Origin: Leptothoe sp034932105
Lineage (GTDB): Bacteria > Cyanobacteriota > Cyanobacteriia > Phormidesmidales > Phormidesmidaceae
Direction of reading: 5' to 3'
Length of the DNA stretch: 64,000 nucleotides
Assembly: GCF_034932105.1 (NCBI RefSeq)
Contig: NZ_JAYGIG010000114.1
Span: 124,001-188,000 of the forward strand
Shown here in pieces: positions 1 to 8,860 of this stretch. A model generated the notes under the pieces. The model was not told the DNA's origin, did not search any database, and saw nothing but the letters and a program-made list of their open reading frames with translations. The translations under genes were made by a program, and so were the position numbers. Numbering within the stretch: the stretch's first letter is position 1; each line of letters begins with the position of its first letter.

Positions 1-1
1 G

Positions 2-154
2 CCTAATCCTCCTGAGTCCTATGCGACCCGTGAAGGCTGGAGCAATTTTGCTAGCGGCTTCTTTATCGGTGGCTGCGGTGGTGCTGTGTTTGCATTCTTG
101 CTAACCCAAAGCCCTCACCTACTACCTTTGCAGTCAATTTTTGGTGGCATGTAG
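2..154 (+). CDS. C-terminal end of a small membrane protein (partial)
   Basis: The window opens inside this reading frame, so only the last 50 residues are visible, ending at TAG 152-154. They include a glycine-rich hydrophobic stretch (ASGFFIGGCGGAVFAFLL) that looks like one membrane segment, followed by a short polar tail. I do not recognise the family; it resembles the small single-pass conserved proteins common in cyanobacteria. A terminator-like hairpin follows at 208-237, so it is probably transcribed separately from the next gene. Confidence 0.55.
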   Translation, partial: PNPPESYATREGWSNFASGFFIGGCGGAVFAFLLTQSPHLLPLQSIFGGM

Positions 155-207
155 GGCTATTCTTTAGCGGTTACTAGAACGTCCGTTAAACGAATCGTCA
201 TTCCATG

Positions 208-245
208 GTCAGCGCCTCCATTTTTGGGGGCGCTGACGTTTTAAA
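208..245 (+). terminator. Intrinsic terminator after the first partial gene
   Basis: Arms 208-219 and 226-237 pair over 12 bp (one G-U) around a loop of A and Ts. GTTTT follows. It separates the partial gene from rarA, whose ATG is at 268. Confidence 0.65.
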
Positions 246-267
246 GAGTTTTTGATGATGTTGGTCC

Positions 268-2448
268 ATGGATTTATTTGAACAACATCGACAGACGTTG
301 ATGGGGTCAGAGGCTCCGTTGGCGGCCCGCATGCGTCCCCGTAACTTAGATGAATATGTGGGTCAGGATGCCATTGTGGGTCCGGGGCGGTTGCTGCGGC
401 GGGCGATTCAGGCGGATCAGCTATCGTCGTTATTGTTTTATGGGCCGCCGGGGACGGGTAAGACCACCCTGGCCCAGGTGATTGCCAATACGACGAAGGC
501 CCATTTTATTGCCATTAATGCAGTGCTGGCGGGGGTGAAGGATATTCGAGGTGCGATCGCAACCGCCCAAGATCTCCGGGGACAACACGGCCAACGCACC
601 ATTCTCTTCGTTGATGAAGTCCACCGGTTTAATAAGTCCCAGCAGGACGCCCTTCTGCCCTGGGTGGAAAACGGTACCGTCATTCTGATTGGGGCCACCA
701 CCGAGAATCCTTATTTTGAAGTCAATAAGGCCTTGGTCAGCCGGTCTCGGGTATTTCAGCTCAAACCCCTGGGGCCAGAAGACCTGCGGCGGATCGTGCA
801 GCAAACCCTCACCGACCCAGACCGAGGCTATGGCGATCGCAATATCCAGATCGATGACGATGCCCTAGACCATCTGGTTAACGTCGCCAACGGCGATGCC
901 CGTGCCCTGCTGAATGCCCTAGAACTGGCGGTGGAAACCACCCCAGATAGTCCCATTTCCTTGGCCGTGGCAGAAGAGTCGATCCAGCAGCGGGCGGTGC
1001 TATACGACAAGGAAGGGGACGCCCATTTCGACACTATCAGTGCCTTTATCAAAAGCATGCGGGGTTCGGACCCTGATGCCACCCTCTACTGGCTGGCCCG
1101 CATGGTCTATGCCGGAGAAGACCCCCGGTTTATCTTTCGCCGCATGGTGATTTTTGCGGGGGAAGATGTGGGGTTGGCGGACCCCCAGGCGGTGGTGGTG
1201 GCCAACAGCTGTGCCCAGGCCTTTGACCGGGTGGGTCTGCCCGAAGGGCGCTACCCGTTAGCCCAAGCAGCGCTGTACCTGGCCACCTGCCCCAAGTCCA
1301 ACAGTGTCATGGGCTTTTTTGATGCCCTGGCCACCGTAGAAAAGGAGCGGGAAGCGGAAGTGCCTAATCCTCTGCGGGACCCCAGTCGGGACCAGGAGGA
1401 ATTTGGTCATGGCCAGGGATACTTGTATCCCCATGCCTACCGGGACCATTGGGTGGAACAGCAGTATTTGCCCAGTGGCCTTCAGGGCAAGGTGTTTTAT
1501 CAGCCGTCTGCTCAAGGGTATGAAGACACCATTCGTTTAGAGGTGGCCCGGCGCAGGGAAGCCCAGTTGGCGGCGGTGATGGAGATGGACTTGCCGGAGG
1601 TGCTGACATTTGGACCGACGGATCGGGCTCAGGAACGGTGGTTGCAGCGCACCCTGGGGAATGCGGGGGAGTCGTTGCGGGCTGTGTGCGATCGCATCTA
1701 CACCACTCTCAAACCCCAGCGACACCATGTCTTGCTAGATCTCAATGCCGGTCTCCTCACCTGGGAAGCCCTGCGCCAGGTTCCCGAAGGTGGCGTCTAT
1801 GCCTGTGCCGCCACCGAGCAAATTCGGCAAGCCATGGCCGAACAAGCCCAAACCCTCCATGACTTAGCCCGTCCGGTTTTATGGTCTACATCGTTAGAGC
1901 AATTGCCTAGGATCTTAGAAACCCAGGCAACCGATGTGGTATTTGACGGTATCGTCGGGCGCAATGCGTTCAAGGACCTGGCTAATCGAGCCGTTATCTG
2001 GCAACAACTGGCTGATGTGCTGGCTCCGGAGGGCCGCATGGTGCTGACGGAAACGATTCCGTTCCGTACTCTGCGGCTGTACAGCTTGCTGGCAAACGAT
2101 GCGCTGCCCCCAAAACTATTTCAGCGGCTACGGGAGGTGGAGGATAGTCTTTACACCCAGGATTCAGATCGATATTGGGATTTGGACGCGATCTCTGGTT
2201 GGTTTGATGGCTCGGGGTTAGTGGCCGATGTCGACCTGATGCGGCTACCGGCGGAGCTAACGGTCACCCGTCAATTACAACAACGATGGTTTGGTCCTGA
2301 GTCTCGTTATATGGGGCATTTGGCCACCGCTTTTTCCAAGGCAGAACTGGTAACAATTCAACAGACCTATATCCGAGAGATTGGCACCGCCCTTTCCTGG
2401 GAAACCAGCATTGCCCTCATTACGGTCCGCAAAACTACCGCTAGCTAG
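268..2448 (+). CDS. rarA: RarA-type AAA ATPase fused to a methyltransferase-like domain
   Basis: 726 residues. The first 430 or so are a RarA/MgsA/WRNIP1-type clamp-loader-like AAA+ ATPase, which acts at stalled replication forks: Walker A GPPGTGKT near residues 59-66, a Walker B with DEVHRF near 115, and the sensor segment GATTENP. The remainder (about 440-726) is not part of bacterial RarA. It has a nucleotide-binding-like LLDLNAGLLTWEAL stretch and a later FDGIVGR...LAPEGRMVLTE stretch typical of Rossmann-fold SAM methyltransferases. This fusion is a known cyanobacterial arrangement; the function of the second half is unknown. It converges with the SWIM gene, 27 bp apart. A diverged copy of its last 105 residues lies at about 4602-4930. 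Confidence 0.93.
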   Translation: MDLFEQHRQTLMGSEAPLAARMRPRNLDEYVGQDAIVGPGRLLRRAIQADQLSSLLFYGPPGTGKTTLAQVIANTTKAHFIAINAVLAGVKDIRGAIATAQDLRGQHGQRTILFVDEVHRFNKSQQDALLPWVENGTVILIGATTENPYFEVNKALVSRSRVFQLKPLGPEDLRRIVQQTLTDPDRGYGDRNIQIDDDALDHLVNVANGDARALLNALELAVETTPDSPISLAVAEESIQQRAVLYDKEGDAHFDTISAFIKSMRGSDPDATLYWLARMVYAGEDPRFIFRRMVIFAGEDVGLADPQAVVVANSCAQAFDRVGLPEGRYPLAQAALYLATCPKSNSVMGFFDALATVEKEREAEVPNPLRDPSRDQEEFGHGQGYLYPHAYRDHWVEQQYLPSGLQGKVFYQPSAQGYEDTIRLEVARRREAQLAAVMEMDLPEVLTFGPTDRAQERWLQRTLGNAGESLRAVCDRIYTTLKPQRHHVLLDLNAGLLTWEALRQVPEGGVYACAATEQIRQAMAEQAQTLHDLARPVLWSTSLEQLPRILETQATDVVFDGIVGRNAFKDLANRAVIWQQLADVLAPEGRMVLTETIPFRTLRLYSLLANDALPPKLFQRLREVEDSLYTQDSDRYWDLDAISGWFDGSGLVADVDLMRLPAELTVTRQLQQRWFGPESRYMGHLATAFSKAELVTIQQTYIREIGTALSWETSIALITVRKTTAS

Positions 2449-2475
2449 GGATGGTTTTTGGCTTCACTGTCCGCT

Positions 2476-4263
2476 TCACCTAAGTCCAGTCGTTTCCATC
2501 AATCCCATCAGCTTATACTTGCGTCCATGGGTGGAGGCTATTTTTTCGCTATAGCGGTCCCATGTAGCGTCTTTCCCCTGGGCGGCATAGGCTCGCTGTA
2601 TGCGTTGCAGCCACTTCACGGCTGTGCCATAAGCTTTGGCGTTACCTGCGTCCATAATTTGTTCCGCCTCTCGTTGGGCGACTTTGATCACCCAATCGCT
2701 GTGGCTCTCGATAGCCGCATCCATTACTCGCATCACCAGCGTTGATGAGCTATAGCTATAGGTGGAGGAAGAGACGGATGCGATCGCATCATCCACCAAT
2801 CCTTCTTGCAAAAAGATATCCACCTTAGCCTCCCGCGCCATCCAGTCATTCGCCTGTCGCAGATAGGCCAATAATTTGGCCTTAGTCTCCGACCAATCCG
2901 GGGAGAGAGATTCAACCGTTCGATATTCCGATAGGGAAGGTTTAGCTTGAAAGGCAATGATTCTAGTCTCTAGTGCTATGGCTAATTCATTTAAACCTTT
3001 CGCCAGTTCACTGGTCCACACAGCAAAGTCAAACACCTGATAGGGAGAGCGGTCCTCCTCAAATTTCAGCCCCCGCATGGCAATGTCCAGGGCCTGATCC
3101 AGTTGGTTCTGTTTCCGCAATATTTCTGCTAGGGACTTTGCTTCTGCCAGGGTGGTCATCTCTTCAGTGGCCACCGCCACTGCTTCATCCGTACGGCCCA
3201 GTTGGCCTAACATGGTCAAATATTCTTGCGTGCAGCCTTCAGCCTCGGCCAAATACAAATACTCTTCGTAACGTTCCTGTCGCTCCAATACTTTTAGGCG
3301 AATCCGACTAAAGCTATCCGCCCAAGTGGGCGCTTCCCCTGACCAAGCCCCTAGTGCTGAAATGTCTCCCTGCAAGACACTTACTAGGGGGGGATAGTCC
3401 CAACCCTGCCTCAACGCTTCAAGGGCCATGGCAAAACTACCCAGCTCCTGTTGCCAGATTTCCAGTTTTTCCTGCCATTCTAGAGCCTCATCACCAGTCA
3501 GGTCCGTACTCAAAATCGCTTCGGTCCAGGCCGTATCTAAATCTATATTGAATTCATCGGGTCCCATGCCAATGAATTCATAGACTGTTCCCCAGTGGGC
3601 AATACAGCCTTCGGTGATGCCCGACATCACTACCATGGCATTGTGGCCATCGCCTTGCTCAGCAAAGGCCAATGCATCTGCCGACAATTGTTCTAGCTCG
3701 TAGGCAATATTGTCGTCATCACGACCATATTCCCAGTCATGAACCGCACTGCGCAAAATTTCCCTTACCCGGCGCTTAAATGGGGCTGGATCAACGCTGG
3801 TTTTGCGTTTGGATCGTTTGGCTTGACCTACTTTGGGTTGGCTCAGCTGAGTAACATAAAACTCCACCGCCTCAATCAGCTCAGGGTTGTCGTCTACGAG
3901 GGTTTGCACCAATCCTTGGGTTTGGTCAGGGGTTAATGGGGCTAATAGCTGCGCTAAAGTGGGCCGTTGGTCAATGGTATCCGGCTGTTCTATACAAGCA
4001 ATTAGGGTGGCAACGATATGTTTGCACCAGCCTTCAAAGGCATAGGGGCAGCTACAACGGGCACTGGTAATGCCACCGCTATCAAAATTAGCGGTAATGC
4101 GATAGGGCAAAGGGTCATTGCCTTCTACTTCGCCTTGCAATACATGTTGTCGCTGGGTTAGCGACACGACTGCCCCTGATTTCCAGTAGTTTTTGCCCCG
4201 CGAAAAGGACTTATCGGTCGCATTACGCTTAATGGTCGATAGCGTTAGTTTTGGTAGTGTCAT
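2476..4263 (-). CDS. SWIM zinc-finger protein
   Basis: A SWIM zinc-binding signature CxCx7CxH (CSCPYAFEGWCKH) lies about 70 residues in. SWIM domains are thought to bind DNA or protein. The rest is a long, mostly helical, repeat-like region (many EAxxLAxxL segments) of no assigned function. I place the start at the internal ATG 4263 (MTLPKLTLSTIKRNA), because related proteins begin there; the frame stays open to an ATG at 4305. The gene is inverted between rarA and the decayed copy of the RarA C-terminus. Bacterial SWIM proteins often sit near SWI2/SNF2 helicases, but none is seen here. Confidence 0.82.
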   Translation of the reverse strand: MTLPKLTLSTIKRNATDKSFSRGKNYWKSGAVVSLTQRQHVLQGEVEGNDPLPYRITANFDSGGITSARCSCPYAFEGWCKHIVATLIACIEQPDTIDQRPTLAQLLAPLTPDQTQGLVQTLVDDNPELIEAVEFYVTQLSQPKVGQAKRSKRKTSVDPAPFKRRVREILRSAVHDWEYGRDDDNIAYELEQLSADALAFAEQGDGHNAMVVMSGITEGCIAHWGTVYEFIGMGPDEFNIDLDTAWTEAILSTDLTGDEALEWQEKLEIWQQELGSFAMALEALRQGWDYPPLVSVLQGDISALGAWSGEAPTWADSFSRIRLKVLERQERYEEYLYLAEAEGCTQEYLTMLGQLGRTDEAVAVATEEMTTLAEAKSLAEILRKQNQLDQALDIAMRGLKFEEDRSPYQVFDFAVWTSELAKGLNELAIALETRIIAFQAKPSLSEYRTVESLSPDWSETKAKLLAYLRQANDWMAREAKVDIFLQEGLVDDAIASVSSSTYSYSSSTLVMRVMDAAIESHSDWVIKVAQREAEQIMDAGNAKAYGTAVKWLQRIQRAYAAQGKDATWDRYSEKIASTHGRKYKLMGLMETTGLR

Positions 4264-4305
4264 TACCCGATAGGTTTGGCTGAATGCATGCATCCAATGT
4301 TCCAA

Positions 4306-4601
4306 TCATTGTGCATCGATGTGGCAATAAATCTGAGTTTAACCACGGCTAGATTAAAGATTTGATCGATTGTGGAGAGGTCTCTCCCTCAGGCCAAACC
4401 TATGACTGATATCAATATTTTTCATTCCGCCCTTTATAAAAGGGCATTATCCATTGCTGTTTTGACTTCGTCTATGACGGCAAGAATGTCCGGCTTTTCG
4501 TGGGCAATCACATCCTTTTCGAGTGGACTGGCATCCGTCTGAGGTCTTACCTAAGTGGGCGATAACGATTATCCCAGATTCGTGGGGGCTTATTAAAGTG
4601 C
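4306..4601. other. Spacer with a possible minus-strand gene remnant
   Basis: No complete gene. On the minus strand a frame is open from about 4558 down to a TAA at about 4438. It reads ...SPLEKDVIAHEKPDILAV and continues with a normal, charged, helical composition, but has no start codon with a ribosome site. It may be the tail of a lost gene. I cannot name the family. Confidence 0.25.
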
Positions 4602-4972
4602 AAACCTCTAAGCTTTTCCGACGGTTACATCAGGTGGAAGATAGCCTATACACCCAGGACCCTGACCGATATTGGGATGTGGATGCCATTCCTGGCTGGT
4701 TTGAGGGTACGGGTTTAGTCGCTGACCAAACTCTGATTAAACTGTCCAGGGAGCTGGTGGTGACCTGTCAGTTAAAGGCGCGATGGTTTGGGGAGGAGTC
4801 CCGTTATATGAACCATTTAGCCCAGACCTTTGCTGACCAGGATTTGGCCAGGATTCGGCAGGCGTATCAGCAGGATTTGGGGGCCAGTGTTACTTGGCAA
4901 ACAAGCATTGTTTTAGTGGTGGCTCACACCCCTAACGCTCATATCTATGATCTCACGGAGAAAAGTACGTGA
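4602..4972 (+). pseudogene. Decayed second copy of the RarA C-terminal domain
   Basis: The frame 4523-4972 encodes, from about 4602 (KLFRRLHQVEDSLYTQD...), a sequence about 60% identical by eye over 105 residues to the last part of the upstream RarA fusion (KLFQRLREVEDSLYTQD...). Shared blocks are DRYWD, GLVAD, RWFG.ESRYM and TSI.L. The ATPase and most of the methyltransferase-like domain are missing. The 5' part of the frame (4523-4600) has no similarity to RarA, so any product would be a chimera. It has the same orientation as rarA, 2.1 kb downstream, with the SWIM gene between. I read it as the remnant of a duplicated or laterally acquired rarA; a small expressed protein cannot be excluded. 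Confidence 0.75.
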
Positions 4973-5146
4973 GGTAACTGTAATGATTGGGTATAAAAAA
5001 CGTCTACGTAGGGTAACCCCCATTACAATAAAGCTTATGTATGTCCAGAACGGTAACGGTGCCTAGAACGGTCGTTTTGTCGTCAGAGAGACTACAGATT
5101 TCAATTTGGATGTGATTTAAAGTTTTCTCCTTCCAGCATTTTCCTA

Positions 5147-6589
5147 ATGGTCATCCGTTTTTTTCGCCCCCAGCCCAACGCCATTGGCAAATTCCCTACA
5201 ACTGCTCCTGAAACAACCGCTCCTGAACAAGAGACGCGGTCGGCAGTAGCTGCGGAAGATGGAGCAGCCTCCGATGTGAGCGCCCTATTTGAACAAGGGT
5301 TACAGAAAATGAGTGGGGATGACTACGCAGCTGCCCTGTCCCTGTTTGAGCAGGTGTTACTGGTCCTGCCGGAGAGTCCCAATGTTTGGGAAAAACACAG
5401 CGTCGTCTTACAAAAGCTGGGTCGGTATGGTGAGGCCCTAGAAGCCAATGCAAAAGCTATGCAGCTTTACCAGGCTGGGGCTAAGCCGTTAGTGGTGGAT
5501 GTGACCAAAGGTTGGACGACGAAACATTGGGTGGAGGAGGGCGACACCTTATTTTTGCAGCACCGTTATGCAGATGCGATCGCAGCCTATGACGCCGCCC
5601 TCGGCACCCAACCCGATTTACCTGATGTGCTTTATAACAAAGGCGTATCGCTGTTTAACTTGGGCCGTTACGAGGCTGCGATCGCAGCCTATGACGCTGC
5701 CCTCGATCTCAACCCGGACCTATATGCAGCCTTCAATAATCGGGGTCTATCCTTGGCTAAGCTGGGCCGCCACGAAGAGGCCATCGCAGCCTATGATGCG
5801 GTCCTCATCCTCAAACCGGATCTGCATCAAACGCTGAATAATAAGGGCCTATCTCTGGCTAAGTTAGGGTGTTACGAAGAGGCGATCGCAGCCTACGATG
5901 AGGCGCTAGTGCTCAAACCAGATAAATCCAGTACCCTCTATAACAAGGGCCTATCCTTTGCCAAGTTAGATCGTCATGAAGCAGCGATTGTGGCCTACGA
6001 TGCGGCCCTCCAGCTTCAGCCCAACCTCCAGGACGCCCTTTACCACAAAGGGTTATCCCTAGCCCAGTTAGGTCGCCACGAAGCGGCCATTGAGGCCTAT
6101 GACACGTCCCTGGCCATCAACCCCGATCTGTACGACGAACGTTATAACAAAAGCCTATCGCTGCAAGCCTTAGGCCGTCCCCAAGAGGCCCTCGCCGTCT
6201 GGGACAATACCCTCACGCTGCAGCCAGACAATGACAAAGCGCTTTATCAAAAAGGCTTAGTCCTGCACAAATTAGGTCGCTACAAGGAGGCTGTTGCCAC
6301 CTATGATGCCATCCTGGCCATGCAACCAGATGATTGCCAAGCTCTCTATAGAAAGGGCCATTCCCTGTTTAAATTAGGTCGTTTTAACCAGGCGGTGGCT
6401 GCCTATGATGCGGCCCTTGCCATTGAGCCACACATGCGAGACGTGCTCTATAGCAAAGGGGTGGCCCTGGCTAATTTAGGCCGTTGCCAGGAGGCGATTG
6501 GGGTCTATGATGCCATCCTGGCCATGCAACCAGACGATCATAAAACCCTTCATAGAAAAGCTGCGGCCTTGCGTCGGTTGGGTTCTTAG
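5147..6589 (+). CDS. Tetratricopeptide-repeat protein, probably truncated
   Basis: 480 residues. After a low-complexity, Thr/Glu/Ala-rich N-terminus (about 1-45) come some 12 TPR units of 34 residues with the pattern LGRxEEAIAAYDxALxLxPD, which form a helical scaffold for protein-protein contacts. No signal peptide or membrane segment is evident. The last unit stops at ALRRLGS-TAG, yet the same frame continues after the stop as EDAIAAYD, which is exactly the next half of a TPR unit. The TAG therefore sits where a Tyr or His codon is found in the other units. It looks like a recent nonsense mutation in a longer protein. Partners are unknown. Confidence 0.85.
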   Translation: MVIRFFRPQPNAIGKFPTTAPETTAPEQETRSAVAAEDGAASDVSALFEQGLQKMSGDDYAAALSLFEQVLLVLPESPNVWEKHSVVLQKLGRYGEALEANAKAMQLYQAGAKPLVVDVTKGWTTKHWVEEGDTLFLQHRYADAIAAYDAALGTQPDLPDVLYNKGVSLFNLGRYEAAIAAYDAALDLNPDLYAAFNNRGLSLAKLGRHEEAIAAYDAVLILKPDLHQTLNNKGLSLAKLGCYEEAIAAYDEALVLKPDKSSTLYNKGLSFAKLDRHEAAIVAYDAALQLQPNLQDALYHKGLSLAQLGRHEAAIEAYDTSLAINPDLYDERYNKSLSLQALGRPQEALAVWDNTLTLQPDNDKALYQKGLVLHKLGRYKEAVATYDAILAMQPDDCQALYRKGHSLFKLGRFNQAVAAYDAALAIEPHMRDVLYSKGVALANLGRCQEAIGVYDAILAMQPDDHKTLHRKAAALRRLGS

Positions 6590-6655
6590 GAAGATGCGAT
6601 CGCGGCCTACGACCCTTGCTGTCAAACCCAGACGTCCGAGCCGCAAAAGCTGTAG
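6590..6655 (+). pseudogene. TPR unit cut off by an in-frame stop
   Basis: This is the in-frame continuation of the TPR gene after its TAG. It begins EDAIAAYD, contains a HIP1 site, and ends after 21 codons at TAG 6653-6655. It overlaps the start of the next remnant. Confidence 0.6.
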
Positions 6656-7050
6656 AGAAGTGCCGCCAAAAGTTTCCTCTGTTTCAGCTGCTTCGGAGCA
6701 AAAGCTTTTGGTGCCTCAAATTTATTCAATTTGTGCTGCCTGTCACTGCGTTTTGGTGGCTGGCTCCTCACGTATTTCGGAGAGCTCCACCTGCAGCAGA
6801 GCGCTTATGGATAGAGTTAATTCCCTGGGCTTTAGCTTTGGGCTGGGGGGGTGCCGCACTGTTAAATTCGCCCATTGGCTTACTGTCTTTGGCTTCCATG
6901 GACCCAAAATCAGAAAAATTCTGGACAAAAGCAAACCAGCTGATGGTTATGTTTGCTGGCAGCGATCGCAAACCTACTCGGTATCATCATCGTTGGTTTA
7001 GTTGCCATCAGCTGCGGGTATTACATCAGCAGCGTCAAACTAAGTCCTAA
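6616..7050 (+). pseudogene. Frameshifted membrane-protein remnant
   Basis: One frame reads a hydrophobic protein with likely membrane segments (KFIQFVLPVTAFWWLAP; IELIPWALALGWGGAALL) up to KANQLMVMFAG near 6960. There the hydrophobic reading passes to the +1 frame (AIANLLGIIIVGLVAISCGYY, about 6960-7020). The first frame then turns into an unlikely charged tail. The switch lies at a HIP1 octamer (about 6962-6969). I read this as one gene with a single-base lesion. The +1 frame runs on to 7150, antisense to the acyltransferase gene. Family not recognised. A short real protein ending at 7050 is the alternative. Confidence 0.5.
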
Positions 7051-7053
7051 CCA

Positions 7054-8460
7054 TTATTCAAAACCAGAACTGTCCACAATCAGCCCTTCCAACGCTTCCT
7101 GTAAATCCTTGGTCAGTGTTGCCACGGCCTTTCTTCGACTGGCCTTATAGTCAGCCCAGCGATCGCAAACACCAATCGGCTCCCCCACCGTCAGTAACGC
7201 TTCCCGTTTGCCCAAAGAAGGGCGAGGAAACGGATTCTCTCCCTGGAGCCGGGCCACCATATCCGCCAATAGCAACACCGTTTCTGAGAACCTTTCCGCC
7301 GTGGGCTTTTCCAACACATAGCGCCCCGTCACCGCCACAAAGCTTTCCACCAAGCGCATGTGCCACATGCGCAAATCCGCCTCTTCGGCAATGCGATCCG
7401 CCAGTCCCCGTTCCACGGCAGACAGGGCCGAGGCATCCCGCAAATCCTCACGAAAAATCCGTTCCCATCCCGCTTGCTCCAAGCGGCGACAGCGATCGAT
7501 TACTGAACCCTTGGGCTTCAGGTCAAAGTAGTTTTCTGCCACCGCTAAGGCCCCATTGAGCAGATGTTTCAGCCGCTGAGCTAGCTGGGCATTCCCCTTT
7601 TCGTCAGCCGTATCCGGGCGTTCTAAACCATAGATCTGTTGATAATAATTCTCCATCAGGGCGAGTAGATGCTCCGCCAATCGATAGAGGCGGCCGTAGA
7701 GATTTTTAATGTGGGCTGTGGGCAAGTCGACGGGTAGCGATCGCAAAAACTCATCACTCACTTCAGATAGGCCACTGCGTTCCTCCAATTGACCCAATAG
7801 CTGATCAATCGCCTCCCAGGGCGCATCCACATAGCGGTATTGAATACCCAGGGGCACAATGTACACCGACTCAGACCGCTCTGCCTTGGCCAAATCCTCC
7901 ACACACCAAAAAGCCAGCTGCGGCACCCCTGGTTCTAAAGGACTAACAATTTCGTTATGGCCGTTATTCCCCCCTTCCGGTGCCGCCGTCAGGGGAAACT
8001 GACCATTGGCTAAAAGCTGTCGGGCCGATTTTAGGGCCACCAGATCCAACTTGCCCCGCTGGATCGACACTCCCCCCAATCGAGAACATAGCTGACCCAC
8101 CCAGTTCCCCGCCCATAGGGGAATTCCCCGGTCATATATAAAATGACTATGGACTGGCTGCAGGTTTATACCTAGCTGTTTGGCCGACCGGGGCACTGCC
8201 TGCCATAGCAGATGGGCGATGCCTATGGCATCTTCCGGAGCAGGGTGGCGAAACGCAATGACAAACCGAGTTTTCCCCGCCTGAAAATCTCCATACAGCT
8301 GGGCTAACACCTCCGCATTGTTAACCTTGATGGTTACCACATCCGTTTGCCAACGGACCCAACCCGGCAGTAACCCCTGCATCAGACGCCTGACCCAGGG
8401 GGTAAATCGTTCAGGAATAAAATCTAGGGGGGGCTGAGCACGCATGATCGCGTTCGTCAC
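7054..8460 (-). CDS. PlsC-like 1-acylglycerol-3-phosphate acyltransferase family protein
   Basis: 468 residues. The acyltransferase motifs are visible: an HX4D box (FRHPAPED) near residue 70, RGKLD in the middle, and EGGNNGHN where the family has its substrate-binding PEG motif. Such enzymes transfer acyl groups to lysophosphatidate or related acceptors at the membrane. The C-terminal half (about 240-468) is a helical extension seen in the long cyanobacterial members and not in PlsC proper, so the acceptor is uncertain. The start is GTG 8460, with GGAGG 9 bases upstream; an ATG follows at 8445. It faces the membrane-protein remnant tail to tail. Confidence 0.8.
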   Translation of the reverse strand: MTNAIMRAQPPLDFIPERFTPWVRRLMQGLLPGWVRWQTDVVTIKVNNAEVLAQLYGDFQAGKTRFVIAFRHPAPEDAIGIAHLLWQAVPRSAKQLGINLQPVHSHFIYDRGIPLWAGNWVGQLCSRLGGVSIQRGKLDLVALKSARQLLANGQFPLTAAPEGGNNGHNEIVSPLEPGVPQLAFWCVEDLAKAERSESVYIVPLGIQYRYVDAPWEAIDQLLGQLEERSGLSEVSDEFLRSLPVDLPTAHIKNLYGRLYRLAEHLLALMENYYQQIYGLERPDTADEKGNAQLAQRLKHLLNGALAVAENYFDLKPKGSVIDRCRRLEQAGWERIFREDLRDASALSAVERGLADRIAEEADLRMWHMRLVESFVAVTGRYVLEKPTAERFSETVLLLADMVARLQGENPFPRPSLGKREALLTVGEPIGVCDRWADYKASRRKAVATLTKDLQEALEGLIVDSSGFE

Positions 8461-8583
8461 AACAGGAGTCCTCCAGCAGGCATATTTCAGGAATGTGAAG
8501 CTGCTTCACGGTTACTTAATCTGTACAGCAGACTTTGGCTTCGTCATGACGATGGTACCGGGCTGTGACGATTTCTCAACTGT

Positions 8584-8603
8584 CTATCTTGAACTATCTT
8601 GAA
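8584..8603. repeat. 10-bp exact tandem duplication
   Basis: Two back-to-back copies of ctatcttgaa, with a partial third copy near 8653. Confidence 0.8.
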
Positions 8604-8780
8604 ACTCTCTGAAACCCTCGCTCGTCTTGCTTTACGGATTCAGGATATCGTTCATCTATCTTGAGAGACTTTACTATTTGCTCAAAGCTTTTAAAGCTTC
8701 CATAAAACGCCCTAGGTCCAATCACGCATTTTGAATGTGCAAGCTTTAATAAATACAGCTATAAATGACGCACTACCTCT

Positions 8781-8807
8781 GATAGGTTTACCTTTGATAG
8801 GTTTACC
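8781..8807. repeat. 12-bp direct repeat with 3-bp gap
   Basis: gataggtttacc occurs at 8781-8792 and 8796-8807. Confidence 0.85.
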
Positions 8808-8838
8808 GCCTAGATTAAATTTCTGAACGCCCTAGGGT

Positions 8839-8860
8839 AAGTCCTAATGCATAAGGACTT
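8839..8860. repeat. Hairpin with ATGCAT loop, copy 1
   Basis: Arms aagtcct (8839-8845) and aggactt (8854-8860) close an 8-base loop containing ATGCAT, followed by TTTT. The same GTCCT / ATGCAT-loop / AGGAC design recurs at 61167-61194. Confidence 0.65.
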
